A DNA stretch of 64,000 nt from Clostridia bacterium (GTDB taxonomy: Bacteria > Bacillota_A > Clostridia > Christensenellales > Aristaeellaceae). Positions 46,367 through 55,497 of this stretch are shown here, piece after piece. Where the stretch lies: assembly GCA_025997215.1 (NCBI GenBank), contig BNUH01000003.1, positions 1-64,000 of the forward strand. Direction: 5' to 3'. The notes beneath the pieces are model-generated. The model was not told the origin of the DNA and did no database searches. It was given only the letters and a program-made list of their open reading frames with translations. The translations under genes were made by a program, and so were the position numbers. The stretch's first letter is position 1, and each line of letters begins with the position of its first letter.

Positions 46367-46414
46367 ATGAGTTACAGCATTGATGTACGAAAAGTAGTTG
46401 TAAAAGGCTGCTAG
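46367..46414 (+). mobile_element. IS630-type transposase start remnant
   Basis: ATG opens MSYSIDVRKVVVK then stops; this is the N-terminus of IS630-family transposases (the MxYSIDLR motif). A closely similar remnant lies at 55498. Nothing else of the element remains. Confidence 0.5.
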
Positions 46415-46427
46415 CATTAGCAGCCTT
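46404..46427 (+). terminator. Hairpin after the transposase remnant
   Basis: Perfect 10-bp arms (46404-46413, 46418-46427) around GCAT. A T-run follows only on the minus strand. Confidence 0.35.
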
Positions 46428-46538
46428 AGCGAGGTTTACACGCACATTTGCTCAATGCAACTATCAGATCTCACCGATCTCATGGAATTTGGCAAGCGCT
46501 GACGAATTGTCAAGTGCCAAATGATCTGGGAGTGCATG

Positions 46539-46566
46539 TTGCGTTTAAGCAAATCAGTGGTATAAT
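46539..46566 (+). promoter_or_regulatory. Promoter of the DUF951-lepB operon
   Basis: TTGCGT (46539-46544), 16-base spacer ending TGG, TATAAT (46561-46566). Confidence 0.75.
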
Positions 46567-46603
46567 TAAGTGCGGGTAGGCGATCAGACGCGCAGGAGGG
46601 GTT

Positions 46604-46831
46604 ATGCAGCAGGCCGTAAGCGAGGTTGAACTGGGCGACGTCGTGAAGATGCGCAAGATCCACCCATGCGGCAGCGACGAATGGACGGTCATACGCACAG
46701 GCGCCGACATAAAGATAAAGTGCCGCGGCTGCGGGCGGATCGTTATGATGGATCGCATAGTTTTCCTCAAACGCCGCAAGAAGCTGTTAAGCAGGATCGA
46801 TCCGAACCAACTACTCGAAATTAAGGAGTGA
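46604..46831 (+). CDS. DUF951 family protein
   Basis: 75 residues; AGGAGGGG before the ATG. ELGDVVKMRKIHPCGSDEW, then IKCRGCGRIVMMDR with the two conserved cysteines. A small soluble protein common in Firmicutes; function not established. It precedes lepB by six bases. Confidence 0.87.
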   Translation: MQQAVSEVELGDVVKMRKIHPCGSDEWTVIRTGADIKIKCRGCGRIVMMDRIVFLKRRKKLLSRIDPNQLLEIKE

Positions 46832-46837
46832 GGACGC

Positions 46838-47437
46838 ATGAGCGAACATACATTACAGGAACCGATGAATCCATCCATCCAGCCGCTGACGACGGCTGAG
46901 AGCGGCAAGCCAAAGGAAGGGAAGAAATCCGTGGGGCGTGAGATATTCGAGTGGGTCATGTCGATTCTGGTGGCTATCGCGCTGGCGCTGGGCATCCGAA
47001 CGTTCCTGTTTGAACCGATCCGCGTGGATGGCGAGTCGATGATCCACACGCTGGAGAATAATGAGTACACGTTCACAACCAAACTGGAGTATCGCATCGG
47101 CGAACCCCAGCGATTTGACGTGATAATCTGCCAGTATCCCGGCCGTACAGAACGATTTGTGAAGCGGCTCGTCGGGCTGCCCGGTGATACGATTGAGATG
47201 AAGGATGGATTCCTATATGTTAACGGTGAAAAGTATGAGGAAGAGTATCTGACCAACAGGCCGACTTATACGGGCGCATGGGCGTTGGGTGAGAATGAAT
47301 ATTTTGTATTAGGGGATAACAGGCCGTATTCCAATGACAGCCATCGCAGCGAGGTGGGAACGATTTCAAGGGATATGATTATAGGTCATGTGCGGTGCGT
47401 CATCTGGCCATTGAATAAGATACGGGGGATTCATTAG
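46838..47437 (+). CDS. lepB: Type I signal peptidase
   Basis: 199 residues. One N-terminal membrane segment (about 38-56), nucleophile Ser67 in GESMIHTL, general base Lys109 in RFVKRLVGLPGD, and GDNRPYSNDSHRS. It cleaves signal peptides on the outer face, including those of the exported proteins in this window. Confidence 0.93.
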   Translation: MSEHTLQEPMNPSIQPLTTAESGKPKEGKKSVGREIFEWVMSILVAIALALGIRTFLFEPIRVDGESMIHTLENNEYTFTTKLEYRIGEPQRFDVIICQYPGRTERFVKRLVGLPGDTIEMKDGFLYVNGEKYEEEYLTNRPTYTGAWALGENEYFVLGDNRPYSNDSHRSEVGTISRDMIIGHVRCVIWPLNKIRGIH

Positions 47438-47451
47438 GTTTGCTGGATAGG

Positions 47452-48483
47452 TTATAAATTCTTAACCGACGACCTCATTACTACGTCGCAAGGCAGGACG
47501 ATATTGCCGGACGGTTCGCCGACAGCCAGCATGGTTAGCGCCAATTCGCAGCTGCGGCGGCCTATGTCCCGATGAGGCAGCGCAAGGGTGGTCAACGGCG
47601 GGTATAAGTAGGACGATATCTCACGGTTGTCGAATCCTGCGATCGACATGTCGCTGGGGACGTTCAGGCCTCGCTCGGTTAAAGCGGCGTAACTGCCCGC
47701 TGCCATCAGGTCGTTCATGGCGAATATGGCCGTGGGCGGCTGGCGCAGATCCAGCAGCGCCTTGGTTTGCTCGTAGCCGGAATGGTATTCCCAGTCTCCC
47801 CATCGGATATACTCCGTAGGGTACAGGATGCCAGCCTCATCCATCGCGGCGCGGTAGCCTTTAAGACGCAGCCGCACGGGTGAGGAGCTGGGGTGTCCGG
47901 CGATTAACGCGATATAACGATGCCCGCGTTCGATGAGGATGCGGGTTATTATGCGCGCGCTCTCTTCATTATCGTATGTGACGGAGGGAGTTGCGGGGTT
48001 GTCGGAGTACGCGTAGGCGTAGACGAGGGGCTTGTTGATGGGTGAGAGGATCGGCTCGATCCGGCGGTCGTGCATGGAGACGTAGATGACGCCGTCCACT
48101 TGGCTTTGGGTCATCAGCAGCATGCCTTGGTTGACGATATCCTTGTACTGGGATAACTGTTCGTAATGGTTGTAGAGTTTACCTAGGAGGCGCAGGTTGC
48201 CCAGGATGATGTTGTTGCCCGTGCCGTCCAGGTATTCGCTGATGCCGTCCACGATCTCGGGGACGGGATAGGCGCTGATGTCCTCCACTAGGACGCCGAT
48301 TGTGCTGCTTCGGCTGGTGCGCAGGGATTTGGCGATGGGGTTGGGGGTATACTGGGTGAGGCTGACCGCCTCGAGGACGCGCTTGTGCGCATGCTCGCTG
48401 ACTCCGCGTTTGCCGCTGAGCACGTGGGATACGGTAGCGGTAGAGACACCGGCAAGGGCGGCGATATCCTTCATGGTGGCCAT
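47452..48483 (-). CDS. LacI-family repressor
   Basis: 343 residues. HTH (ATMKDIAALAGVSTATVSHVLSG), hinge ending NPIAKSLRT, then a periplasmic-binding-like sugar domain. It is divergent from the solute-binding gene of an arabinoside locus. Operator-like palindromes lie in the shared region, one just downstream of its own start of transcription. Confidence 0.92.
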   Translation of the reverse strand: MATMKDIAALAGVSTATVSHVLSGKRGVSEHAHKRVLEAVSLTQYTPNPIAKSLRTSRSSTIGVLVEDISAYPVPEIVDGISEYLDGTGNNIILGNLRLLGKLYNHYEQLSQYKDIVNQGMLLMTQSQVDGVIYVSMHDRRIEPILSPINKPLVYAYAYSDNPATPSVTYDNEESARIITRILIERGHRYIALIAGHPSSSPVRLRLKGYRAAMDEAGILYPTEYIRWGDWEYHSGYEQTKALLDLRQPPTAIFAMNDLMAAGSYAALTERGLNVPSDMSIAGFDNREISSYLYPPLTTLALPHRDIGRRSCELALTMLAVGEPSGNIVLPCDVVMRSSVKNL

Positions 48484-48499
48484 GATGATTCCTCGATTC

Positions 48500-48511
48500 T
48501 AAATCGATTTA
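48500..48511. promoter_or_regulatory. LacI-type operator 1
   Basis: TAAATCGATTTA, a perfect palindrome. It lies at the predicted start of the lacI transcript. Confidence 0.7.
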
Positions 48512-48518
48512 CATTGTC

Positions 48519-48547
48519 AGTATAACAGTATGAGGATGTAACGTCAA
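48519..48547 (-). promoter_or_regulatory. Promoter of the LacI-family gene
   Basis: Minus strand: TTGACG (plus 48542-48547), 17-base spacer, TATACT (plus 48519-48524). Confidence 0.75.
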
Positions 48548-48572
48548 GCGGATATTTTAGCTGAAAAACCTG

Positions 48573-48601
48573 TTGACATTTTCATGTAAATCGATTATAC
48601 T
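48573..48601 (+). promoter_or_regulatory. Promoter of the arabinoside ABC operon
   Basis: TTGACA (48573-48578), 17-base spacer, TATACT (48596-48601). The operator at 48587 covers the spacer and -10. Confidence 0.82.
48587..48598. promoter_or_regulatory. LacI-type operator 2
   Basis: TAAATCGATTAT, differing from operator 1 in the last two bases, within the sugar operon promoter. Confidence 0.7.
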
Positions 48602-48688
48602 GCTGGTAATGCGTTACGGCGTGATATGTCGAACGATGGGTTTAATGGATCGAATGAATCAACGGGAATCATTAAAGGAGGCAAAGGT

Positions 48689-50032
48689 ATGAAACGCTTT
48701 ACAACAATCGCGGTGGTATTGGCGCTGCTGGTCACGGCGTGTCTGCCATGGGTTGGCGCGTCGGCGAGTACGGTGCCTGTCGAGATCACATTCATGATCT
48801 GGGCGAACGAGACCGAGGCCGAGACCGCCCAGAAGGTTCTGGACACGTACAACGGCTCGCAGGATGGCGCGAAGGTTAACCTTAGCTACGTGCCGGAGAC
48901 GGAATACATCACGAAGATCAACACGCTGGCTGCGGCGGGCAGTCTGCCGGATGTCGCGATGGGCCGTGAGGCTGTCGTGCTGAAGTGGGCCGCGAATGGA
49001 TTGCTGGCGGATGTGTCGCAGATGTACGCTGATGGGCCTGCGCCGCTGGCGTCGCTGGGGTTCACGTATGAGGGGAAGGTCGTGGCATACTCCAGCGCGA
49101 ACGAAGTATTGCTGCTGTATTACAACCGGGATTTGTTTGACGCGGCGGGGATCGAATATCCTCCGGCAACGGCGGATGGCGCGTGGACGTGGGCGGAATT
49201 TGTCGAAGCTGCGAAGAAATTGACGAAGGACGCGAACGGCAAGACGCCGAACGACGAAGGGTTCAATCCAAACGATATACTGACGTACGGCGCGTATGTC
49301 GATACGTTGTCATGGATGTGGCCGGTGTTTGCGGCGTCGAATGGCGGCGGGCTGGTTAGTGCGGACGGGTCGGAGATTCTGCTGGATAAGCCGGAGAGCA
49401 TTGAGGCGGCGCAAGCGATAGCGGATCTGTATCTGGTGGATCATGTGGCGCCGGCTCCGGCGGCCGCAGCTTCATTCCCAACGCTGGATGTGACGCTACT
49501 GTCTGGACAGATCGCAATGGCAACGGGCGGGCAGTGGAATATCGGGACTACGCTGGCGAATTCGCTGGCGGACGGATTGAATTATGGCGTGGCCGTGCTG
49601 CCGAAGTTCAAGGAAGCGGTCACGTACAATACGGGCGGACCGCTGGTAATATTCGCGAGCACGAAACAGCCGGATGCGTCGATGGACTTCTTGAAGTGGT
49701 ATACGCAGGAGGATAACAACTGGGGGTTGATCGAGAGCGGCATTTGGATGCCGATACTGGACTCTTGGTACACGGACGAGGCGTTGACGCATAAGTGGGT
49801 GGATAATCCGAACTTCCCGCCTTATGACGAGTATAAGAGTGCGGTTGTGGATTACGCGATGAATAATGCGCAGCAGGTGCCGTGGTACTACCTGCCGTGC
49901 TACAGCCGACTGGAAGAGGTGCTGGATAGCGCGATGGGCGCGGTTTGGCTGGGCGACAAGACCGCAGAGCAAGCGATCACAGAGATTGCGCCAACGCTGA
50001 AGAGCATACTGGCGGACGGCGGCGCCGACTAA
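48689..50032 (+). CDS. CUT1 sugar ABC transporter solute-binding protein
   Basis: 447 residues from ATG 48689; AAAGGAGG lies eight bases upstream. A hydrophobic signal contains LVTAC, so it may be a lipoprotein, though the mature site is ambiguous. Family 1 solute-binding protein: EITFMIWANETEAETAQKVL, then DVAMGREAVVLKWAANGLL. It is first in an operon ending with a GH127 enzyme, so an arabino-oligosaccharide is the likely ligand. Confidence 0.88.
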   Translation: MKRFTTIAVVLALLVTACLPWVGASASTVPVEITFMIWANETEAETAQKVLDTYNGSQDGAKVNLSYVPETEYITKINTLAAAGSLPDVAMGREAVVLKWAANGLLADVSQMYADGPAPLASLGFTYEGKVVAYSSANEVLLLYYNRDLFDAAGIEYPPATADGAWTWAEFVEAAKKLTKDANGKTPNDEGFNPNDILTYGAYVDTLSWMWPVFAASNGGGLVSADGSEILLDKPESIEAAQAIADLYLVDHVAPAPAAAASFPTLDVTLLSGQIAMATGGQWNIGTTLANSLADGLNYGVAVLPKFKEAVTYNTGGPLVIFASTKQPDASMDFLKWYTQEDNNWGLIESGIWMPILDSWYTDEALTHKWVDNPNFPPYDEYKSAVVDYAMNNAQQVPWYYLPCYSRLEEVLDSAMGAVWLGDKTAEQAITEIAPTLKSILADGGAD

Positions 50033-50053
50033 GAGTAACGCAAATAGTGTTGG

Positions 50054-50088
50054 CCGGGAAGGGGAGCGCAGTGCTAAACCCTTCCCGG
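50054..50088 (+). terminator. Hairpin after the solute-binding gene
   Basis: Perfect 10-bp arms (50054-50063, 50079-50088); no T-run. Probably slows or processes the transcript before the permease genes. Confidence 0.5.
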
Positions 50089-50095
50089 TGCTGAA

Positions 50096-50150
50096 GATGG
50101 GTCCAGGGCAATGCCCTGGTCAGGGGTTGAGGGGGCGCGTCGCATCCGCT
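50096..50150 (+). repeat. Triple-hairpin dispersed repeat, copy B (partial)
   Basis: GGGTCCAGGGCAATGCCCTGG, then CAGGGGTTGAGGGGGC as in copy C; its third stem is replaced by other sequence. Confidence 0.6.
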
Positions 50151-50238
50151 CCTGCGGGAAGGGGGGACTCGCGTCCCCCTCCCGACCTCCCCCTGGGGCT
50201 TGGCACGAGGTAACGTTGGATCGGTTCGCGGTAAAAAG

Positions 50239-50325
50239 TGGGTCCAGGGCAATTGCCCTGGTCAGGGGTTGAGGGGGCTGAAAGCCCCTCACGGGGTTCG
50301 GGGCAGCGCCCCGACGTCCTCTCGT
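50239..50325 (+). repeat. Triple-hairpin dispersed repeat, copy C
   Basis: CCAGGGC/GCCCTGG, GAGGGGGC/GCCCCTC and CGGGGC/GCCCCG stems in the same order as copy A read on its opposite strand. The stretch 50033-50501 holds copies B and C and further hairpins but no gene. Confidence 0.65.
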
Positions 50326-50501
50326 CCCAACGTAACCCGCGCCCGAAAACATGGCAAGTGACTGACATGGAGTAACAGATTCTCATTGTATCAAGCGGGG
50401 CGCGGAGTAACTTCCGACCGTCCAGCGAAGCGTTGACGGGCGGTATGCTGCGGGAGTAAGTGTTTCCGCTATTGTGGACACTTAGAAGGCGGTGAGAAAC
50501 A

Positions 50502-51410
50502 TTGACTAGTACAGCGGTAAAGCGGCGCCATCACCGCGACTTGAATCAGAGTTGGCAGGCATACCTATTCTTGTTGCCAGCGATCCTGGGCTTAACATTT
50601 ATTACCATTGTACCTACGTTAGGTGTGCTTGGGATCAGCTTTACGAATTGGAATGGATTGGTTGCGCCGAAGTGGGTTGGGTTCAGCAATTATATAAAGA
50701 TATTCACTACGGATTATTTCTTCAAGAAATCGGCAAGTGTCACACTGACGTATGCGCTGGGCGCTGTGGTTTGCAGCGTGGTGTACTCGTTTTTGGTGGC
50801 GATGCTGTTAAACATGAGAGTCCCGGCCAGGTCATTCTTTCGGGCGGTTTTTTATGTGCCGTATATCGTGCCCGCTATGGCTGTGTATATCATTTGGACG
50901 TGGATGTATGACCCGTCGTTTGGTGTGCTGAATTATTTTTTGAGGAGTATTGGTATCCCGGCGTCGAAGTGGTTATCCGCTCCGGCGACCGCCTTGCCTT
51001 CGCTGATACTGATTGCGGTGTGGGGTTCGGGGAATCTGATCGTGATATTCCTGGCCGGATTGCAGAATGTTCCTGCAGTATACCATGAAGCCGCCAAGAT
51101 CGACGGCGCGAACGCTATACATCGGTTTGTTCATATAACCATACCCATGATGACACCTGTATTATTCTTTAACTTCTTGATCAGCGTGGTAACCCAGCTG
51201 CAAACCTTCGTCCCGGCATACTCGATCACGAAGGGTGGGCCGTCGGACGCGACCATGTTCCTGGTATACCTGATATACCGCGAAGGGTTTACGCATAACG
51301 CGTTCGGGTATTCGAGCGCGCTGTCATTCGTGTTCTTTATACTGGTGGCTATAATAACGATGCTTATATTCCGATTCTCAAATAGTATGATTTTCTACGA
51401 AGGGAAGTGA
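50502..51410 (+). CDS. CUT1 sugar ABC permease (MalF-like)
   Basis: 302 residues from a TTG with GGCGGTGAG upstream. Six helices and the EAA loop YHEAAKIDGANAIHRFVHITIPM. Its long leader carries repeats B and C and further hairpins. It pairs with the next permease. Confidence 0.9.
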   Translation: MTSTAVKRRHHRDLNQSWQAYLFLLPAILGLTFITIVPTLGVLGISFTNWNGLVAPKWVGFSNYIKIFTTDYFFKKSASVTLTYALGAVVCSVVYSFLVAMLLNMRVPARSFFRAVFYVPYIVPAMAVYIIWTWMYDPSFGVLNYFLRSIGIPASKWLSAPATALPSLILIAVWGSGNLIVIFLAGLQNVPAVYHEAAKIDGANAIHRFVHITIPMMTPVLFFNFLISVVTQLQTFVPAYSITKGGPSDATMFLVYLIYREGFTHNAFGYSSALSFVFFILVAIITMLIFRFSNSMIFYEGK

Positions 51411-51416
51411 CGGAGC

Positions 51417-52274
51417 GTGACGCTGACCCTAAAGCGCAAAGCGCATAAAGAACATACCGACTGGCTGGCGCTGATAATATTGGCGGCATTAACCGTTATG
51501 GTTATATTCCCGATATTCTGGATGCTGCGCACTTCGCTGATGAGCAACGCCGAGGTGTCGAAATACCCACCGCGATTCCTGCCGAGCAAGTGGCTGTTCT
51601 CGAATTATTATAAGACGGTAACGACCAGCACATTCAAGTTCGGGCTATATCTGGTGAATACATTGAGCATCGCCATACCATCGGTAGTGGGCGTGGTGAT
51701 CACGGCGAGCATGGCCGCTTATGCGTTCGCGAGGATGGATTTTAGGGGGAAAAACCTGCTATTCGCGCTGTGCATCGGGAGTATGCTGATGCCCGCTGCT
51801 GTAACTATTATACCTATATTCATAATGTGGAGCCGGATGGGATTCTACAATACTTATGCGCCGCTGATTGTGCCGCAGTTCTTGGGCGGCGGAGCGTTTA
51901 ACATATTCCTGATACGGCAGTTCATGCTGGGTATACCGCGCGACTTGGACGAGGCCGGGATGATAGACGGCGCGTCACACGCGATGATACTGGTGCGGAT
52001 ACTGCTGCCAGTGCTGCAGCCAGCATTGATAACGGTAGGACTATTCTCATTTATAATGAGTTGGAATGACGTGCTCGGCCCCGTGATTTACTTAAGCGAC
52101 GCGCCGAAGTATACTATATCGTTGGGCCTGGCCATATTCAAGGGCGGATACGGCACGAATTGGGTGGCCATCATGTGTGCGTCCACGCTGGCCGTGCTGC
52201 CCGCGCTGGCATTATACATCATAGGCCAGAAATATTTCGTCGAGGGCATAGTGCTCAGCGGGCTGAAAAGTTAA
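51417..52274 (+). CDS. CUT1 sugar ABC permease (MalG-like)
   Basis: 285 residues from a GTG. MalG-type layout: an extracellular YPPRFLPSKWLFSNYYKTV, EAA loop DEAGMIDGASHAMILVRILLP, and a C-terminal VEGIVLSGLKS. The ATPase is not in the operon and is presumably a shared MsmK-like protein. Confidence 0.9.
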   Translation: MTLTLKRKAHKEHTDWLALIILAALTVMVIFPIFWMLRTSLMSNAEVSKYPPRFLPSKWLFSNYYKTVTTSTFKFGLYLVNTLSIAIPSVVGVVITASMAAYAFARMDFRGKNLLFALCIGSMLMPAAVTIIPIFIMWSRMGFYNTYAPLIVPQFLGGGAFNIFLIRQFMLGIPRDLDEAGMIDGASHAMILVRILLPVLQPALITVGLFSFIMSWNDVLGPVIYLSDAPKYTISLGLAIFKGGYGTNWVAIMCASTLAVLPALALYIIGQKYFVEGIVLSGLKS

Positions 52275-52288
52275 GTGGAGGTACAATT

Positions 52289-54145
52289 ATGGAATATATA
52301 AGCATGCGCGATGTGCGGATCACCGACCCATTATTCGCGCGGTATCAACGGATAGTCACCGAGCGGATGATCCCGTATCAGTGGGAAGTGCTGAACGACC
52401 GTGCGCCTGGTGTGGAACCCAGCGGTTGTATGCACAACCTGCGCGTCGCGGCGGGCGAAGAGACGGGCGAATTCGTGGGCATGGTGTTCCAGGATTCCGA
52501 CCTGATGAAGTGGCTGGAGGCGGCGGCGTACAGCCTGATCGTGCATCCGGACGAAAACCTGGAACGGTTGATCGACGAGGGCATTCGATTGATCGGTAAG
52601 GCGCAGCAGCCGGACGGATACTTCAACACTTACTTTACCATAAAGGAACCCGAACGCCGTTGGACAAACCTGCTGGAGGCGCACGAGTTATACTGCGCGG
52701 GGCATATGATCGAGGCCGCCGTCGCGCACCATCAAGCCACGGGCAAGGATGATTTTATAAATATCGCGAGGAAAATGGCGGATCATATCGGCCGGCACTT
52801 CGGCCCTGCGCCCGACCAGAGCAAGGGCTGCGCCGGACACCCCGAGATCGAGCTGGCGCTGTATCGATTGGCCAAGGAGACGGGCGAAGAGCGTTACGCC
52901 GAGCTTGCGCAACACTTTTTGGATGTGCGCGGCAACGACGAACCCTGGGTTAAACCGGGGCAGTGGTATGTGTGGGACTGGATGCCACATGTGGATACCA
53001 GTTATAATCAAGCGCACTTGCCCGTGCGCGAACAGCGCACAGCCATCGGACATTCTGTGCGCGCGATGTATCTGTACAGCGCAATGGCCGACGCCGCGCG
53101 GCTGACGGGCGAACCCGCGATGGCCGACGCCTGCCACGCGTTATTCGACAACGTTGTAACCCGCCAGATGTATATCACGGGCGGCATCGGTCAGGCGGCG
53201 TCCGGGGAAAAATTCACCGTGGATTATGATCTGCCGAATGACATGGTTTATGCCGAAACATGCGCATCGATCGGGTTGATGATGTTCGCGCAGCGGATGT
53301 TTCCGCTGGACAAACGGGCGGACAATATGGAAGTGTGGGAACGCGCGCTGCGCAATACCGTTCTGGCTGGAATGGATCAGCAGGGCGAGCGGTTCTTTTA
53401 TGTGAATCCATTGGCGGTTGATCCTCGGATCGCCAAGGCCAACCCGGGATTCAACCATGTCAAAACGGTACGCCAGCAATGGTTTGGCTGCGCGTGCTGC
53501 CCTCCGAATATCGCGCGCGCTATACTGTCGATGGGCGGCAGCTTATACGCGAAGGACGGCAAGGATGTGTACCTGCTGGCGCACATTCCATCGGACGCGG
53601 ATTGGGACGCTGGGCAAGCATCACTAACACGTCAGGATAATGATTATACATTAACGATAACCGGTGATCCATGTCGATTCTACCTGCGCATTCCACAGAA
53701 TGCACGAACCAGTCTCGCAGACAGCGGCAACGGATTCGCGGTGATTGAGCATTCCGGCGGTAAGGGCGAGTATCAATACACGATTCAAGATACGCCGACA
53801 TTGTTCGCAGCAAACCCGGCGGTTGGCGCGGACGTTGGCAAGGCAGCCATCGTCGAAGGTGAAACGGTGTACTGCCTGGAGAGCATCGACAATGGCGCGG
53901 GGCTTAGCGCTATCTACCTGGATCCAGCGGCGCAATTCGAACCTGTCGTCATGGATTGGCTGCCCGAAGGCATGCATGCGCTGAAAACCAGCGGATTCCG
54001 CTTATCCCAATCCGATTGGGATGGCGCGCTGTACGCGCCATGGCGCGAACTCTTTGAGCCGTGCACCATTACAGCCGTGCCTTACAGCCAATGGAATAAT
54101 CGCGGCGAGGGTGAGATGGCGGTGTGGTTGAACGTTACGGGGTAA
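52289..54145 (+). CDS. GH127 beta-L-arabinofuranosidase
   Basis: 618 residues from an ATG with GTGGAGG upstream. Beta-L-arabinofuranosidase family (DUF1680): GYFNTYF, RLTGEPAMADAC, YITGGIGQ, ETCASIGLMMF, and a cysteine cluster FGCACCPPN matching the zinc-bound catalytic Cys region of GH127. No signal peptide, so it acts on imported arabinosides. The stop codon sits inside the terminator hairpin. Confidence 0.88.
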   Translation: MEYISMRDVRITDPLFARYQRIVTERMIPYQWEVLNDRAPGVEPSGCMHNLRVAAGEETGEFVGMVFQDSDLMKWLEAAAYSLIVHPDENLERLIDEGIRLIGKAQQPDGYFNTYFTIKEPERRWTNLLEAHELYCAGHMIEAAVAHHQATGKDDFINIARKMADHIGRHFGPAPDQSKGCAGHPEIELALYRLAKETGEERYAELAQHFLDVRGNDEPWVKPGQWYVWDWMPHVDTSYNQAHLPVREQRTAIGHSVRAMYLYSAMADAARLTGEPAMADACHALFDNVVTRQMYITGGIGQAASGEKFTVDYDLPNDMVYAETCASIGLMMFAQRMFPLDKRADNMEVWERALRNTVLAGMDQQGERFFYVNPLAVDPRIAKANPGFNHVKTVRQQWFGCACCPPNIARAILSMGGSLYAKDGKDVYLLAHIPSDADWDAGQASLTRQDNDYTLTITGDPCRFYLRIPQNARTSLADSGNGFAVIEHSGGKGEYQYTIQDTPTLFAANPAVGADVGKAAIVEGETVYCLESIDNGAGLSAIYLDPAAQFEPVVMDWLPEGMHALKTSGFRLSQSDWDGALYAPWRELFEPCTITAVPYSQWNNRGEGEMAVWLNVTG

Positions 54146-54165
54146 CGTTCAACCACACTTTATTA
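54122..54165 (+). terminator. Terminator overlapping the GH127 stop codon
   Basis: Perfect 17-bp stem (54122-54138 with 54142-54158), then TTTATT. The TAA is in the stem, and the truncated kinase on the other strand reads into it. Confidence 0.85.
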
Positions 54166-54410
54166 CTCTCTTGTACTGCAGATGTATTCGCTTTCATGAA
54201 TTGTACTGCAATGTGCTTAAGTAGGATAAACGTTGCCTCACTAAACTGTTTACTCTGTTCACGGTCGTTTATGGCAAATATCTCGCTTAGCGCAGATTTA
54301 ACGCTATCTTTATTATAGCACGGTAGACCAACAAAACTCGCCAATCTCCGCGAGAATGATGTTTTACCGGACGCTACAAGACCTGCAACGAATATAATTC
54401 GGTTGCTCAT
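54135..54410 (-). pseudogene. P-loop kinase, truncated (zeta-toxin-like)
   Basis: 91 residues: Walker A GLVASGKTS at the start and about 70 residues of an AAA_33/zeta-like kinase, ending in a tail encoded by the neighbour's terminator. Normal members run to about 170 or more residues, so the C-terminal half is missing. Probably inactive. Confidence 0.6.
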
Positions 54411-54433
54411 TGTCCTAGTGTACCTTGGTTACA

Positions 54434-55213
54434 TCAAGCATTAGTTTTTCCATCTACATAGCCAACGGCGCAGGTATATACTGTGTACTCCTCATCGCCA
54501 TCAAGCCCGATGAATTCATCGCACTTTTTCTGGTCGTATGCCGCTATACAGCAGCTGCCTATGCCTAACGCGGCAGCACTGAGCATAAAATTCTGACCTA
54601 TATGACCCAGGTCGATCAGCGCGACACGATGCGACATATTTGAGTAACGCCACTCCGCTCGATATGCAACACATGACCAATAAAACGTCACCGGCGCCTT
54701 GTCCGCCCACGTCTGGCCAGCTAACAATTCCGATACTGTTTGGCCTTCCGCGCTATGTATATACTCAATAGCATTATCTATTGGTAAGTAATGATACAGC
54801 CCTGCGTCAAGACCGATGACACCATCGGTCGCCGCAACGAAGTATGTCTCAAACTCATGCCGCGCACCGCCACTGGGCACGGGACGCATCGTCGCGTAGT
54901 TGTTGCCCCGAATACTCTGAATTCCTTGAGTACTCCAAAGGAGGAAAGCTAACTGGGCTATCGTGAGCGGTTGAGCCGAATATCGGCGTTCACTGCGGCG
55001 GATGTTCAACAGCTCCAAATACGAACCGTGTTCGATGATACCGTCGAAGTTTGTCGGCAACGGAGTTATCGCTCCACCCATCGCCGGTTTACATAGCGGC
55101 GGTTGAGGCAAGCGCTTCTGCTGGTCGCTTTCCTTCACAACATCGTAATCCAGCTGCATGAATGTGCGCCCAGCATGGATTAGGTCGCGTATACCTGCGT
55201 TACGTTGATCCAT
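54434..55213 (-). CDS. SagB/ThcOx-type oxidoreductase
   Basis: 259 residues; AAAGGAAA before the ATG. Nitroreductase fold of the SagB group: RRSERRYSAQPLT, GGARHEFETYFVA, and a closing DLGHIGQNFMLSAAALGIGSCC. SagB members oxidise azolines in RiPP biosynthesis, but free-standing copies are common and no cyclodehydratase or precursor is close. Confidence 0.85.
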   Translation of the reverse strand: MDQRNAGIRDLIHAGRTFMQLDYDVVKESDQQKRLPQPPLCKPAMGGAITPLPTNFDGIIEHGSYLELLNIRRSERRYSAQPLTIAQLAFLLWSTQGIQSIRGNNYATMRPVPSGGARHEFETYFVAATDGVIGLDAGLYHYLPIDNAIEYIHSAEGQTVSELLAGQTWADKAPVTFYWSCVAYRAEWRYSNMSHRVALIDLGHIGQNFMLSAAALGIGSCCIAAYDQKKCDEFIGLDGDEEYTVYTCAVGYVDGKTNA

Positions 55214-55303
55214 CGAATTTCCTTTCGTAGGGCAGCGGCATAATTGATGATGCGGAGGACTTCATGGCAGGATTATATACCAGCGTGGGCAGTTCTGTCA
55301 AGC

Positions 55304-55454
55304 GACAGGGCAAAATCATTTACTCAAACCGACAAAATACGAGTAAAATCTCAGCATCTACAATCCGTTTTTCTCGCACTTGAGGTCGAAAAGTGACACC
55401 TTGTATCGAATCGATGGTAGAAGCTGCTTGAAAAGTAGATAATTTTGCCCTGTC
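55304..55454. mobile_element. MITE-like element with 20-bp inverted ends
   Basis: Ends GACAGGGCAAAATCATTTAC (55304-55323) and GTAGATAATTTTGCCCTGTC (55435-55454) are inverted repeats with two mismatches around 111 bases with no gene. A lone copy of the left end lies at 60765-60782 with one difference. Confidence 0.6.
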
Positions 55455-55497
55455 CTACACCTTGAAAAAGGTGACAGAAGGTGCCAAAATAGGGAGC

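Noticed and set aside
54434..55213. A RiPP cluster around the SagB-like gene
   Set aside because: No precursor, cyclodehydratase or exporter nearby; the surroundings are decayed fragments.
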